Origin: Juglans regia
Lineage: Eukaryota > Streptophyta > Magnoliopsida > Fagales > Juglandaceae
DNA: 64,000 nucleotides
NCBI RefSeq assembly: GCF_001411555.2
Contig: NC_049911.1
Span: 34,423,340-34,487,339 of the forward strand
Direction: 5' to 3'
Shown here piece after piece: positions 46,742 through 59,410 of the stretch; position 1 is the first letter of the stretch; each line of letters starts with the position of its first letter. Under the pieces are notes generated by a model. The model saw only the letters and a list, made by a program, of their open reading frames with translations. It did not search any database and had not been told where the DNA came from. A program made the position numbers and the translations under genes.

Positions 46742-49294
46742 TCAAGATAATGACCTTTGCAAATCAAGTGCTGAGCCAGCAGCAAAAGGCATACTTTGCT
46801 TATTTGCCTCCACTTTCCTACACCGTTCGATGTCCTCCGCTATTCTTTTGGCATCCATTGATGCTCCAAGTAGTCCGCGTTTCGTAAACCCCACTGCATA
46901 CAGCCCACACTCGCCTTTCCAACCATTTGGAAATGCCTTTCGAGGGAACCCATCTTTCTGTGAAAACATTTCTCCCTCCTGACAATTAATCAAGTCCATA
47001 TATCTCCCTATAATTAGTGATCTATTCATGAGCTATATAAAGCGCTATAGCTAGCTAGCTAGCTAGGTTTAACATCATGATCAAGATACTAGAAATACTT
47101 TAAAAAAAGGAATTAGATAATGCAGAAAGCTGGTACCTTAAGCCAAGAGGGTACGTTGCTTCTGTATCCGGTTGCTAAAATAATGGCGTCAAAGTTCTCT
47201 CTTTTCCCATCAACAAATTCTACGGTATAACCAGCTTTTAGCCTCTTAATGCCTGGAAATACCTAAACCAACACACAATAACAGAGTTAGATCATAAACT
47301 AAATTTAGGGCGTACTCGAACCACAATTATATATATAATATTCGAATGAAAAAACAAAAAAAATCTGATGCGCGCATAATTAAAGTGGAACAGAAATACA
47401 CAAAAGTGGGCAAAAGTAATTTGTCACTTCATTCAATAATAAAAAAGCAGTATGCCATCAACAAAAGCGTATCTAAGTACAATCATTTGACAAAATATAG
47501 TAAGATCTATGAAAATTTCCTACAGGCAAAAAAATATATAAAGTGGGGTTTGATTAGATACAAAGGCAAGTTATACCTTAATGTCTCCACTTTTGATCTT
47601 GGCGAGCGTTCCAACATCTAACACTGGGGTCTTTCCGGACAGATTTTTGAGTTCAAGGGGACCCAAGTGCGGCCGGTCCAATCCAAATCGAGCAGTGTTG
47701 CCGAGCAAGAGCCATGACAAGTTCAGCAGGATCCGATCGACAAGGCGCATGGGCAGCCACTTGAGCAACCACATCGACAGCCCAAAAGTTGATTTTCCCA
47801 GCATCTCTTGTGGTAGGACGTGCACCTTCGAACCAACAACAAAAAAGGGGGTTTCACCCAAAAAGTTAATTGATGAAAAGTGACCAAAATCTGAAAACAA
47901 GAAACGATGGAGTTGATGTATGAGTAAGCCCCTTATTTTGCTACAGTGATCAATGGACCTAATTTTGCTGGCCTCCTGGCCATGCCTCTCTATGACTCTA
48001 TGTTTAAGGATTTGTTTCTGGCCAATGCTGAGCATGCTGATCGAGAAAATTAAATGGGAATTCCAAGAAAGTCATGAAAAGATGGAAATTAATATTATAC
48101 TTTCCAAGATCATGCTTGATTATATAGGAATAAACCGTTGGAGTGGAGCTTGAACCTGATCAAGCTCCAACGCACAGAACAGCCATAGATCATGAAATGA
48201 ATGTCGATCCAGACATTGCACGAAAAGTGTACATGGGAAACAAAAAAGCAGCGAAATGGGGTTACCCTGGTTATTCATCATGTTTGAAGACACTGAAAAA
48301 CCAATCGCAGACCACTTTAAATTTTAATACAGTTATTTATTATAAGTTTCTGTCCTTCATTTGTGGAAAAACCTTTAATACAAAATGAAAGAACAAATGA
48401 AAGAAACCTAGAAATTCTTTTCAAACTGTTTTTATTCGTATGAAGTAAAAATTCTGGGACTTGGAGGGACAAATCAATAAATTACCAAACAAAATCAAGA
48501 ACTTTTTCTTTTCTTTTCCTTTTTGCTTTAGTGTACGCCCCGAGATAGATAGAAGGAAAAGAGATCTAGAGAGAAGGGACATGGGTAATAATACTTACCG
48601 AGTCTCTGACCACAATAGAGGGCCTAGCCATATGGTTGCAGAGATCCAAACACACCTCCATGCCTGAATTCCCACAGCCAACCACCAAAACTTTTTTCAG
48701 TCTAAACTCGTCCCCGCTCTTATACAAACTTGTATGCCTGATTGGCCCTCCAAATTCCCCCATTCCATCTATCTGCGGCACCACTGGCTCTGCATTCTCC
48801 CCCGTCGCCACGACCAAACAGCGGCAAACATACTCTGTATCACCTTTGAGTCCCGCACTCTTCACGCGCCAAAACCCAAGGGTAGAATCATACTCCGCAT
48901 GTGCCACAGTCTCATTGAACCGCGGCTTAATATCAAACGTGTTGGCATAATCCTCCAAGTACTTAATAAATTGTTGCTTAGTAGGGTAAGTAGGGAAATC
49001 ACTTGGGAAACCCATGAACGGAAGCTCGCAAAACTGCTTTGGCAAATGAAGTCGAAGACGATCATAGGTCTTGAGCTGCCACAACGAAGCTATGCAATTG
49101 GATCTCTCAAGAACAACGTACGGGACACCTTTTTCTTTGAGACAAGCTGCGGCCGCGAGTCCTGATGGCCCTGCGCCCACGATCACCGGCCCGTCTACGT
49201 ACTCGCATCGTGACGACGATGGCCTGTTAGCTTTCTCTACAAAAAAAGGATCATGAACTTGTTTTCCTTGTATCTCTCTCAAGTACTGATCCAT
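46742..49294 (-). CDS. YUC6: YUCCA flavin-containing monooxygenase (YUC2/YUC6 clade)
   Basis: Four exons on the minus strand: 49294-48599, 47825-47577, 47262-47137 and 46978-46742. All introns are phase 0, giving 435 residues; Arabidopsis YUC6 is about 417. The FAD-binding GAGPSG is at 40-45, the NADPH-binding GCGNSG at about 206-211, the FMO motif [11 protein letters not shown] lies between them, and [12 protein letters not shown] is in exon 3. [20 protein letters not shown] and [17 protein letters not shown] are typical. YUCCAs convert indole-3-pyruvate to indole-3-acetic acid, the rate-limiting auxin step. [10 protein letters not shown] near the end and LGPLELKN fit YUC6/YUC2 better than YUC1/4 or YUC3/5/7/8/9, from memory. 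The C-terminal 30 residues extend beyond AtYUC6. It lies alone, with more than 12 kb to the next gene on each side. Confidence 0.95.
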
Positions 49295-49698
49295 GAACAG
49301 AACAAACAGTGCAAGGAAATGGCTAGGCTAGATTGAGGTTCTGAGCTTCAATAGGCTGTGGTTGAGTTCAAGATCAAAAAGAGCACAAGTGAAGAAAAAC
49401 ATACCATTTGGGATAGCTGACTCTCTAAATACGTTTCTGATGATCTTTACGGCTCAAGAGTGTTTTTCAGGGATGAGGCTGATCAGACTAGGTGGTAATT
49501 TTCTTTCTTATCTAAAGGAAGATTAGGCTTGTGAAGGGATCATTCCTTGAAATTTGGAGTAGATTAGAAGGGTCTTATCCACTTACGAGAATGAGTATTT
49601 GGTTTTATTTTTGAATGATCTCTGTTGTCCAATGGAGGATTAAGCGGAGGCATGAGCAACAACTCGAGGGCAAAATCAGCATTCAACAGATACAGCGC

Positions 49699-49703
<5 letters not shown>

Positions 49704-49734
<31 letters not shown>

Positions 49735-49746
49735 TAATATGTATCC

Positions 49747-49780
<34 letters not shown>
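49704..49780. repeat. (GA)n then (AT)n microsatellites upstream of YUC6
   Basis: (GA)n at 49704-49731 and (AT)n at about 49748-49780, about 410-490 bases upstream of the YUC6 start codon, inside its likely promoter. Confidence 0.9.
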
Positions 49781-49781
49781 T

Positions 49782-52700
49782 CTTTGGTTCTCATTAATAC
49801 GAAGGAATTAAGGCTCAGTGGGAAACGGAAGTCATACATCCGAGTGGGGATGAAATATAATAAATATATACATATATGTACATTTTAATAATATTATGAT
49901 ATTAGCAACAACGAGCTACAGTTGTGGTCCCTCTTTTTTCTTTTTTCTTTTTTAAAAAAGAAAAAAAAAAGCCTTTGTTCATGTTCAATCCCTTAATTAA
50001 GGGAATTAGAAGTTTGATTAGGCGTGGATCAAAGGAAATTATTCACCAAGAGAATTCAATTGATCTAGGTCAAAATTCATCTAAAATGATCTGGAAGATA
50101 GCTGTTGTAATTTTCTCCTCCGGATCGACCAACTTGGGCTAGGTGGAGTATGAATTGTAACCAAGATGTCATCCACACTAAGATATTGTCAGATACTGTG
50201 TGCAAATGTCGAGAAAAAAAAAAAAAAAAAAAAGTTAATTGTAATCATGGAAAAGTTGCCAAGACAGGTAATAATTCAATGACAAAAAAAAAAAAAGTTC
50301 AAACTAGAGAAAAATAATATTATTGAAAATTCGAAATGATCAAAAGATACGACAATACTACTCAATCCATTGGAAGCAAGGTGTTCAAAACGTCTTAGCA
50401 GATCTTCTATTCTCTGGAGGCCGGATCGTCCTTTTACTTCCTTTCTTATTTTATATGTCTTGAACCATCGTTTGAATGCAATGTTGAAATTTGTGGAAGT
50501 GCTGGATCATATTGTATATCCCACTTATAATAATAATAATAATAATATGGTAATGATATTAGCATTACATGATTACGTTGATTGAACCATCCATCATTTA
50601 GTACTATTATTTTACTATCCAGTTTTTTTTCTTTAATTTTTGCTCATTGAATCTAGATTAAAACTATCAGAACATGACCTAACTTATTGTATAATCTAAA
50701 AGAAAATAATTTCAATCAATCAACGAATCATGTTATAATTTAATTAAAAATAAATTTAAATTTATAAAAATTGACATTATTTTACCATTTGAGTCAATAT
50801 TTTCTTTTAGATTATGTAAGAAGATTATGTTTTGAGATTTTTTAATCCAGATTTCAGAAACAAAAAGAAAAAAAAAATAGTTGAGTAATAGTAAAATAGT
50901 AATAAATGAGATGTAAAGAGATAATAATAATAATAATGGCTGTGAAAGTTAACAACTTAACGGCAGGAGTAGCGGTGACGAAGGTGCTAACGGGCAACGG
51001 ATTTGACGAATTGGTTACTGAGAACTAACGACATTAACGGATCGAATAACTTAAAACTGTAGCTCAAGTACGTAGACGAGGTTGGGATCTTAACAACGGC
51101 GATCGAGGACATGATGAGATGAGTTGGTTACGATTTATGAATAGTATCCGGCCATACATGTCATGATATCATTTAATTTGCACAATTAATGTTAATTACC
51201 AATTAATTATCTTCTATATATCCATCTCCATTAATTAATTCCTTTGTGACACTTTATTATAATTAGCTAGCTTAGATCTTTCTTTGGATCTTTAATTAGT
51301 ATATTCTAATTAATTCCCTTTGTGAGTGAAAAATCTTCATGATTTCCGCATCCGCCAAATCCTCTACTTGTGGATCTTTCTCTGCATGTAGCTGATGGAT
51401 TGATGTACGTTGGTCAGGACTACTACTGCTGGTGGTGGATGATGATATACATCATGGTCTTCAGGTCTTGATGAATTTATTTTGTCTTTTACATTTTGGC
51501 CAACGTTGAATGGATTTCATGAGTATCATTGAATTAATTTGCCTTTTCTTTTTTTTTGGGTTCTGGTACGTCGACAGATCAGATCAAGAGAAGCGAGCTG
51601 GGAGAATATTAATGTTAGCAGGGTTTGGTAATTTGGTGGGTGATTGGTAATCATGTTCTGCAACCTCGATCAAACGGCTGAAAACCTTTAATTAATTTCA
51701 CGACCATTCAAATTAATACTATTCCAAGTTCACAATTTAATGGCATTATTCATGCATATTAATGCTGTGGCTCGGTTTATTAGATATATATTCGATCCTA
51801 TCTTTGACAAAATTCGCACTGCTCAAAGATTCAACAACCAACCCCGAAGAACAACGATCACAAACCAATGAATTAGGGAATTATTACTTTCAAGCATAGC
51901 AAGTACACCACAGCCTCTCCAAAACCCTACTTACCTAATCATTGGAAAATATCGAGAGAGAGCTCTACGGAAATAAATTAAAGATCGTGACTTGTTCAAT
52001 GAATAACGTAAGTGTGCCATCTCATTTTGACTATTTATATATATATTTATTATTTATTAATTGATGAAGTGACGATTAGTGTATTGATATTTTATTTTAT
52101 TTTTTAAAAATATTAAAAAAATAAAAATAAATAAATTTTACCTATATAGCACGGTACGCCTAGCGATCACTATTGGGCGGCAGCCTAATTAACTAGCATC
52201 TCTCCTCGTTCAATTTAGGACCACCATTAGACATGACAAATGAATGTAAGTACGTCCGTAGCTGGTTTTTGACTACGTGTGCTGATGAAAACATGATCAT
52301 ATCCTCACTCCTCCTCCTCTTTCATATTAACTTATTTATATACTCTTTCTCATTAATTAATTAATTAATTAATACTCCTTAATCCCATTTCTTGATGTTC
52401 ACTTTCTTTTCTTAAAGTTCTGATCTCTTTAGTACTCTTTAATGATCGATCAGATCCTATATATGCATTAATCTCATTATGCTCTGATGCCCGATAGATT
52501 TGAATCATTACTACTAGCTAGGAAGAAAAAAAAACTTAAAAACGGGGGGTTAAGCTCAAGGAAACTAATATATAATAAGATTAATTTTATGTCGCTTGTA
52601 ACAATCCATGTGTCCCACGTGTCTTTATAAAGTCAAAGCTAATCAATCATGCATGTGTATCTAAGCCGGTTTACGATCGAGTATCCATAGAATGAATTGT

Positions 52701-53361
52701 CGTAGAGATTGAATGCCGAGGCATGAGATTAATATGTCCAATATTGACATTACTTCTCTTGAGCATTGGGTTTTTTCCTCTACGGTGTGCTTGGCTTAAT
52801 AATTCAGCTTCACGTACGATTCAGTGTTTGTGATAGACTTGGACACTAATTATATACGTACATACATGTCACGATCCTGCAGACAGAGGCTTCTAAAAAT
52901 TTCCCAGCCACTATGGGGTCTGGAACCATGATATTATAATACCTAGCTAATAGAATTGAAGACTTTCATAACTGCCCTCGTGACTCTCTTGGTTAGGAGC
53001 ACCCATAAGGTCTTCTTCATCAGAGGAAAAAAACCTCTAATTAGTTTCTTTTGATTAAAATAAATGAAAAAGTAATATAAAAAAATAAAAATAAAATGCC
53101 ATAATCTTGACCATCAAATCTTAGTGTAGGCCGGTCGTCAATATTATATTATTATTTTTAAAAATATAATGTGTCAATAGTTTAAGGTATAAAGTTTAAA
53201 ACATGATCAGGGTGAAAATTATATATTTTCGTAAAAAAAAAAAAAAGTGATAAAAAACCTAGAAGAGAAAGAAAAAGAAAATAGAGGGAATAAAGCAAAC
53301 CCAAGGAGCGAGGGAGATGAAACCTAAAATAGAAAAGAAGAAAGGAGATCCATAATTAGAG
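49782..53361. other. YUC6 distal promoter side and intergenic DNA
   Basis: No supported gene. Contains an A-run near 50215-50233, a 31-codon open frame at 50936-51028 in a small GC-richer island (see findings), TTAATTAA-rich stretches and many GATC and CATGCATG palindromes. Confidence 0.45.
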
Positions 53362-54019
53362 CATTAGAGCACTGGTAGTACTGGGCTCGACAAAGTTAAA
53401 TTTTAGCCGAGAAATAGTTAAGGCGTAAAATAAAGTGCAACAATAAACTCAATAAATGAACATAAATTTTAGTCACATATTATATCATTGGCCAAATTTG
53501 TTGAGTCCAAAGGGTTCACCAAATATTATTTTTGAATTAAAAAATTATCTTTCCGCTGCTTCTCGCTTCACTTCTCTTATGTGCATGTTCAGTTGTTTAA
53601 AATTCTTTTACATACATAAGAAGATTAGTCCACAATTTGTCAATAACGTTAAAAAGTCACGCCTGCCGAAAGAACCATTTTTTTTAATCTTTTCAAAACT
53701 TATCAAAAGAAACAAATGAAAAAAAAATGATCAAAAGCAACTTTACTGCTTTAGCTAGGTGCTAAACTGTCCGAAAAAAAATATGAGTTGAAAAAACTTT
53801 AATACAACCATAAATTTTAATACAACCATATATTAGTTGAAAAAATATGACTGTTGTAAAAAAATGATGAATAGAAAATTTTATTCGTTGGAAATAGTAA
53901 TAGATTTATTGAGCCTATTATTTGATATTGTTGAAAAATGGCTAGCTAAATTTATAAAAGTAAATTTTCTAATCAAATTTTGACCAAAATTTGTTGAGCT
54001 CCTACTAGTGCTCTAATTA
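53362..54019. mobile_element. MITE of the TTAGAGCACTGGTAG family, forward copy
   Basis: Left end TTAGAGCACTGGTAGTACTG followed by GGCTCGACAAA. Right end TTTGTTGAGCTCCTACTAGT then GCTCTAATTAG is its imperfect reverse complement. The 650-base interior is AT-rich. A plus-strand frame of 87 codons inside it has no recognisable product. Confidence 0.65.
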
Positions 54020-54613
54020 GTAGTGTACTCAACAATATTTGGCTAGAAAATTCACTTTTATAAATTTAACTAGTCACTTTTCAATAACACCAAATAACAG
54101 ACTCTCAAAATCTATCACTATTATATAAAAATATTGATTTTGAAATTTTCATTTATTTTAATTTAAATATTTATTCGTTATTAAAAAAGTATACATTAAT
54201 TTTTTAACGTTGATATTAGATTTTAAAGAAAAAATTAGCATCAACTAATTATAATATTGCAGAACTACAACTTGAAACACTCAAGCAAGATGATGCCACG
54301 TCATTGAAATGATGACTGATGGAGACTAGTCATTTTCTGTGATTGAGTTTGGGATTTGGGCGTTTTCGTGCTTTTGAGACGAAAATGAATTTTCTAGAGT
54401 AAAGAGCTCTAGAGAAACAAATAGCACGCGAAGAGAGAATTTTTTATATCAAAATAATATTTGGCCAGCAACTTGGACTCAACAGATTTGACTAGTAAAA
54501 ATTATTAAAGTTAAAAGTACTGTAGGTTTGTTGAGTCCACTACAATGAGTTTTTATACAATCTAATTAAATTTTGATCAAAATATAATTTTGTTAAGTCC
54601 CCTATTAATACTC
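54020..54613. mobile_element. Related MITE in inverse orientation, abutting the previous one
   Basis: CTCAACAATATTTGGCTAGA and AAATTCACTTTTATAAATTT near 54027-54065 are the reverse complement of the right side of the preceding element (TAAATTTATAAAAGTAAATT at about 53947-53966). Far end near TTTGTTAAGTCCCCTATTAA then TACTCTAATA. The two form a large imperfect inverted repeat. Confidence 0.55.
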
Positions 54614-54940
54614 TAATAATAGAAAGTACTAAAGATTAACAAGTGTGCCGAAAGCATAAAGTAAAGAAGAATATTGTAGCTTGTTTTGTTAAATTAAGAC
54701 AGGAAAAGAAAGAGAAAAAAAAAAAAAAAGGAACAAGAAACACATAAGAAGGTGATGGGACAGAGGCCTATCTCCAAATTACAGGGAAGAGGTCAATAGG
54801 GTTGCTTATTTAGAGCAAAAGAACAATTGGCAGGAGAGGATTGATTGGGATCAAAACAGTTGGTCTCTATATTTAGTAACATATTAGTCCCTCTCAAATG
54901 GGAGCCAGCAAACAGCATTACAAAAATCTGACCTAACATA

Positions 54941-54971
<31 letters not shown>

Positions 54972-55856
54972 TGGTGTAATTAATGCTCTATAATCTATAT
55001 GCCAGACTGCCAGTGCTTTCTTTGTAACGAGAGAGAGAGAGGGCCATGGTATTAAGTTGAAGATGGGGCCCATGAAAAGGGAAAGGTGGCCAACAAAAAG
55101 GAGCTTTGAGAGCCCAAACCAGCCAATGATTTGGGCTTCCTTAAACCACGCGTATCCTCTCGGACCAAAGACCTACTCATGCGGGCCTCATTCTTTTAAC
55201 TTCCTTTGTTTCTTTTGTGCCTATGTATCTGCTTAGTGCTTTCCCACGCTAACCCCTGGCGCGTAAACCTCTATCCTCTCCAAAACTCATGTAGGTTGGG
55301 GATGCTTGAAGGGAATATATGCCAATTCCAAATAAATTTATCTGCTCCATGCAATTACCTTCTTTTCAAAGTTTTTATTTGGTTATCAAAAGGTTTAAGG
55401 TGACTTATAATTGAAGGAAGTCAAAAATTCACACGAACAGTTATATACTCGAACCAAAAAAAAAAAGAAAAGAAATTTTGATTCAAAGCATCTATTTCTT
55501 CTGAGTAAAGAAAAGTCGTAGATCATATTATATTCACATGTTATTATTGCCTTAAGAGTCTTTAGAGTGGTCACAATCTTCCACTAAATTGATATCGATA
55601 ATCACAATTTCCTTTGATCTCTCTCTTGTTTGTTTGTTTGTTTGTTTGTTTGTTGTGACGGCAAATCCATTAAAAAATAAATATAACTTTATACGGTCGA
55701 TTATGAATCAATGCCTATTTTACCCGAAGAACATTTAACTTTGTTGGAAGGTTTAGTACCACTTACAGTGTAAACCACCCAGCTTTTATTTTATAAAATG
55801 TCTTGCACCCATCTAATTGATCTTCTCTAATAATTCTTTGGTCATCATAAACAACA

Positions 55857-55892
<36 letters not shown>

Positions 55893-56893
55893 CTTGTGTT
55901 TTGCATAGCCCACATGAAACTTAATGATTGGCAATCACCATAATGCTCTGATCTCTAATTAGAAGCTTCACCAACATCTCTAGCTATCATCATGTAATCT
56001 TATTTGGTTCTCTAAAAAAAAAACCTAATTACCACTAACTAGCTAGCTAGCTAGCTACTTTGGCACTTAGTCAATTTACCATTTGATTATAGTGTACATA
56101 TTATTACATTAAAGATGTTTTTTTCTCGGTTATAAATGATGATAATCCGACTATAGATCAGGCCCTAGCCTAGCTAGCCTAGCTAGCTATATCGTGGTTT
56201 CATCATATTAAAGCTTCACTACAAGAAAAAATAAAATAAAAAATAAAAGATAATGAATTAAAGAACTAGAGGAAATATTATCTCCTACCCATATGGAATC
56301 TCACGCAGAAAGTGCCAATTGATGGTTCCACTACTACTATAACCTTTGTTAATTATTTTTCCTAAAAGAATATTTATCAATAATTCGCCGGCAGCCATGC
56401 ACCATATTATTATTTTTTTCTTTTTTTAAATAAGAAATACATTTCATTTCATTCATGTAAGAAGTTATATCTGTGACAAATCAATATAGAGAAAACTCAA
56501 AATACAAGCCAAACTACACACGCGGCCTCCTTGCACACAAATTATTTTTCGACGAGCATTGTCTAAACTTCTAAAAATTCTCATAAGAGATAAAACATAG
56601 CCCTATCTCTAAAGGATGAAAGGATATTCCAACCACCCTCATCTTCCAAAAGAGGAGAGGTATCCGAACCAACTCCTTCCTCCATAAAAAGAGGGGTATC
56701 CAACCAACCAGTTATATATGGATATAAGTTCAATAGCCTATTTTTTTTATTAAAAGAAAAGAGATAAACAAAATACAAAGAGAAACATATCATGTTTGTT
56801 GCAAGTAGACCTCATGATCATGCACGTAGAATGGCTCATCCAAAGCTAATTAAATTGTCAAATTAATTGTACCGATAATCGATCCGGAAATGG

Positions 56894-56931
<38 letters not shown>

Positions 56932-57099
56932 TAAACACATGAAGAAACCAACAAACATATATATGCAATGGAAGATTTTGCCAATCAACACATATATACC
57001 TTTTGCAACAAATTGCAATTATGTCTCTCATTTGCTATTTGCTTTATTTTAATTTTATCAGTTCATTGTTTTCGTAATTTAGGGTTTCATTCGAAGCGG

Positions 57100-57134
<35 letters not shown>

Positions 57135-57508
57135 AAAGCTTTAATTTATAATATTAGAAAGGGTAAGTAAATGAGAAAATCAGTGATTACACCCATAATT
57201 ATCTAAAGAAAATAAAGACCCGCGTGATAACTTTAACATAATAAAGTACTCTAATTAGTAGGTTTAGTTGACAATCTTTTGCATCTTACTTTGATTAGAC
57301 ATAATTAAACCAATAAAGCATTATGAAACGTACTTAATCCTGTGCATTTAATTAAATAATATAATCAATCTAATCATCATGAAATTAAGTGGGCCTCATG
57401 TGCTGGCCGGGCACAAGTAAAGGAGGAATTAGTAATTAAAGCATGTCACTTTGGAAGTACTTGAACTATAAGTAAAAGTTCAAGCACTCGATCGGACATG
57501 ATGATATC

Positions 57509-57546
<38 letters not shown>

Positions 57547-57778
57547 GATATGTCAATTGGGAAAGATCCATGGTGTCGCAATAAAAAGTCTAAAGATGAA
57601 AGCGACTTTCATTGTGAAGTCTAGACCCGTTTAAAATGCATGCCCCGCCCCCTTCCCTTCCAATTCGAGAAAATGGAGAGCTAACACCAAACCGAAAAAA
57701 AAAAACTTTTTTTTCCCCTTTCCGAAAGTGATTTAATTTGTTAAAAGCAGCAGCATAATCAACATTCATATAAGCAGG
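54614..57778. other. AT-rich intergenic DNA with microsatellites
   Basis: No supported gene. (TTTG)n at about 55626-55654. (AT)n at about 54953-54970, 55858-55887, 56898-56928, 57104-57130 and 57512-57543. A (CTAG)n run is at 56039-56056. The segment 55040-55190 is relatively GC-rich but gives no credible product. Confidence 0.5.
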
Positions 57779-57929
57779 TAAATACTTTAGTTATAAAGAT
57801 ATTTTATAAAAATAAATTAAAAAATTGACGTGACTTAATGTTGCACGTTAGACCGTAAAATTATTTTTATTATAATATAGATTTAACGTGTTATTATATG
57901 AAATTATGTCAGTTTGTATATCTACTATT
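57779..57929. mobile_element. MITE family B copy
   Basis: TTTAGTTATAAAGATATTTT at the left, and the family core GTTAGACCGTAAAATTATTT then ATAGATTTAACGTGTTATTA. It directly abuts a family A MITE. Confidence 0.55.
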
Positions 57930-58122
57930 GGCCTCGCTTGGTTACATAGTTCAGATGAGATGTTTTGTTTAAAATTGAATAAAATATTGTTATAATATTA
58001 TTTTTATTTTAAAATTTAAAAAAATTAAATTATTTATTATATTTTATATAAAAATTTATAAAAATTATAATAATTATATGAGATGAGATGAGATAATTTA
58101 ATTTTATATAACCAAATCCGTC
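57930..58122. mobile_element. Tourist-type MITE, family A copy 3
   Basis: Left GGCCTCGCTTGG, right ACCAAATCCGTCTT, with AATAAAATATTGTTATAATA and ATGAGATGAGATGAGATAAT blocks as in the reference copy. The terminal repeats are diverged from each other. Confidence 0.65.
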
Positions 58123-59317
58123 TTAATAAAATTTTTTGTATCCATACTAGTATTTCTCAAGTAAAGTTGAAAGTACCTAGAATATAACCTATAAAGCAAC
58201 CAATTAGGAAAAGTATAATATAGGTCGGCTGTTGACTTGTAAACAGGTTATTAGAGTAATGGTTTAACTCGGAAGAAGTCGGATGTCTTCTTTTCCGATT
58301 CATTTCTTTTAATATTTTTACCTTTTTCTTAATTTGTTTATCTATATATACGTATTTTAATCCTTAGAGAGAGATTAATCAATGTAAAGTAGTTGATTTG
58401 GGAATTGATCGATCTAAGATTCTACATGAACAACTGTAAAGATAATATATCCCCCAAAAAATGCCCTGGAATCCACTTGCATGCATATATAATAGCCAGT
58501 TCATGTCTTCGTTTCTTTCAGTGCATGCAAAAGTGAAAAGCACACCTTCCATTTAAATAAGGTGACAAGAGTTGATTTGTTAGGGAAATTAAAAATTAAA
58601 ATCTCTTACAAATGATCAAGTCTTGCCATATCAATAAAATAGAAATTGCTCAGAAGAACTAAATACTTTTTTACAAAAAATGGAGAAAAAAATTAATTAA
58701 ACTAAATTATTACCACTATTAATGGTGCGATTATAATAAAAATTGATAACTGGGATGATGAGATCTATATATTAAAGAAGATTGCATAGATCAAGCATAA
58801 GTCAACTGAGATGATTTTCATCCTAGAATCATGGCTGTCATAATCCTGTATTTATTGTTAATAGATCACAGACACAATCTCAGAATACTTACTATAAATA
58901 GCTTTGTTATTATCGTATATATTCTTATCAATGATCAATATTGAACAAGTGAGGAAAATTTTCATTGAAATTATAAGCAGTGTTTAAATTTTTTATGGTA
59001 TCAAAGTCTGTCACATAACGAATTGGGAGTCCACGCTATTTATTTCGTAAAAAAAACTAAAAAAAAATATTATTATGCACGTGAAAAAGAATATTGATGA
59101 ATAATCTCATATTATATGTAAATAAAATCTTAGATATATTTATGATAAATAAATAATCATCTCTTATTAAACTGATTTTATAAGATGAATTACGTCATAA
59201 ATCTCTTCAAGATCTGCTGGATATGAAAAAAGTAATTACTGTGTATTCGTTTTCAGCCACATGCAGGCCCTGGTCAAACAAATAAATTCCAGTCTTTATG
59301 CTATATGTCATAGAACG

Positions 59318-59334
59318 ATAGGTTTTGATTGTCC

Positions 59335-59368
<34 letters not shown>

Positions 59369-59410
59369 GGTTTTGATTGTCCACAATATAATATATATAT
59401 ATATATATTA
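59318..59410. repeat. Tandem duplication with (AT)n spacers
   Basis: ATAGGTTTTGATTGTCCACA occurs at 59318-59337 and 59366-59385, each followed by an (AT)n run. Confidence 0.9.

Noticed and set aside
49964..49990. Possible plant microRNA precursors in the gene-poor regions
   Set aside because: I scanned by eye for common conserved microRNA sequences and saw no match; hairpins such as the T/A run here are low-complexity.
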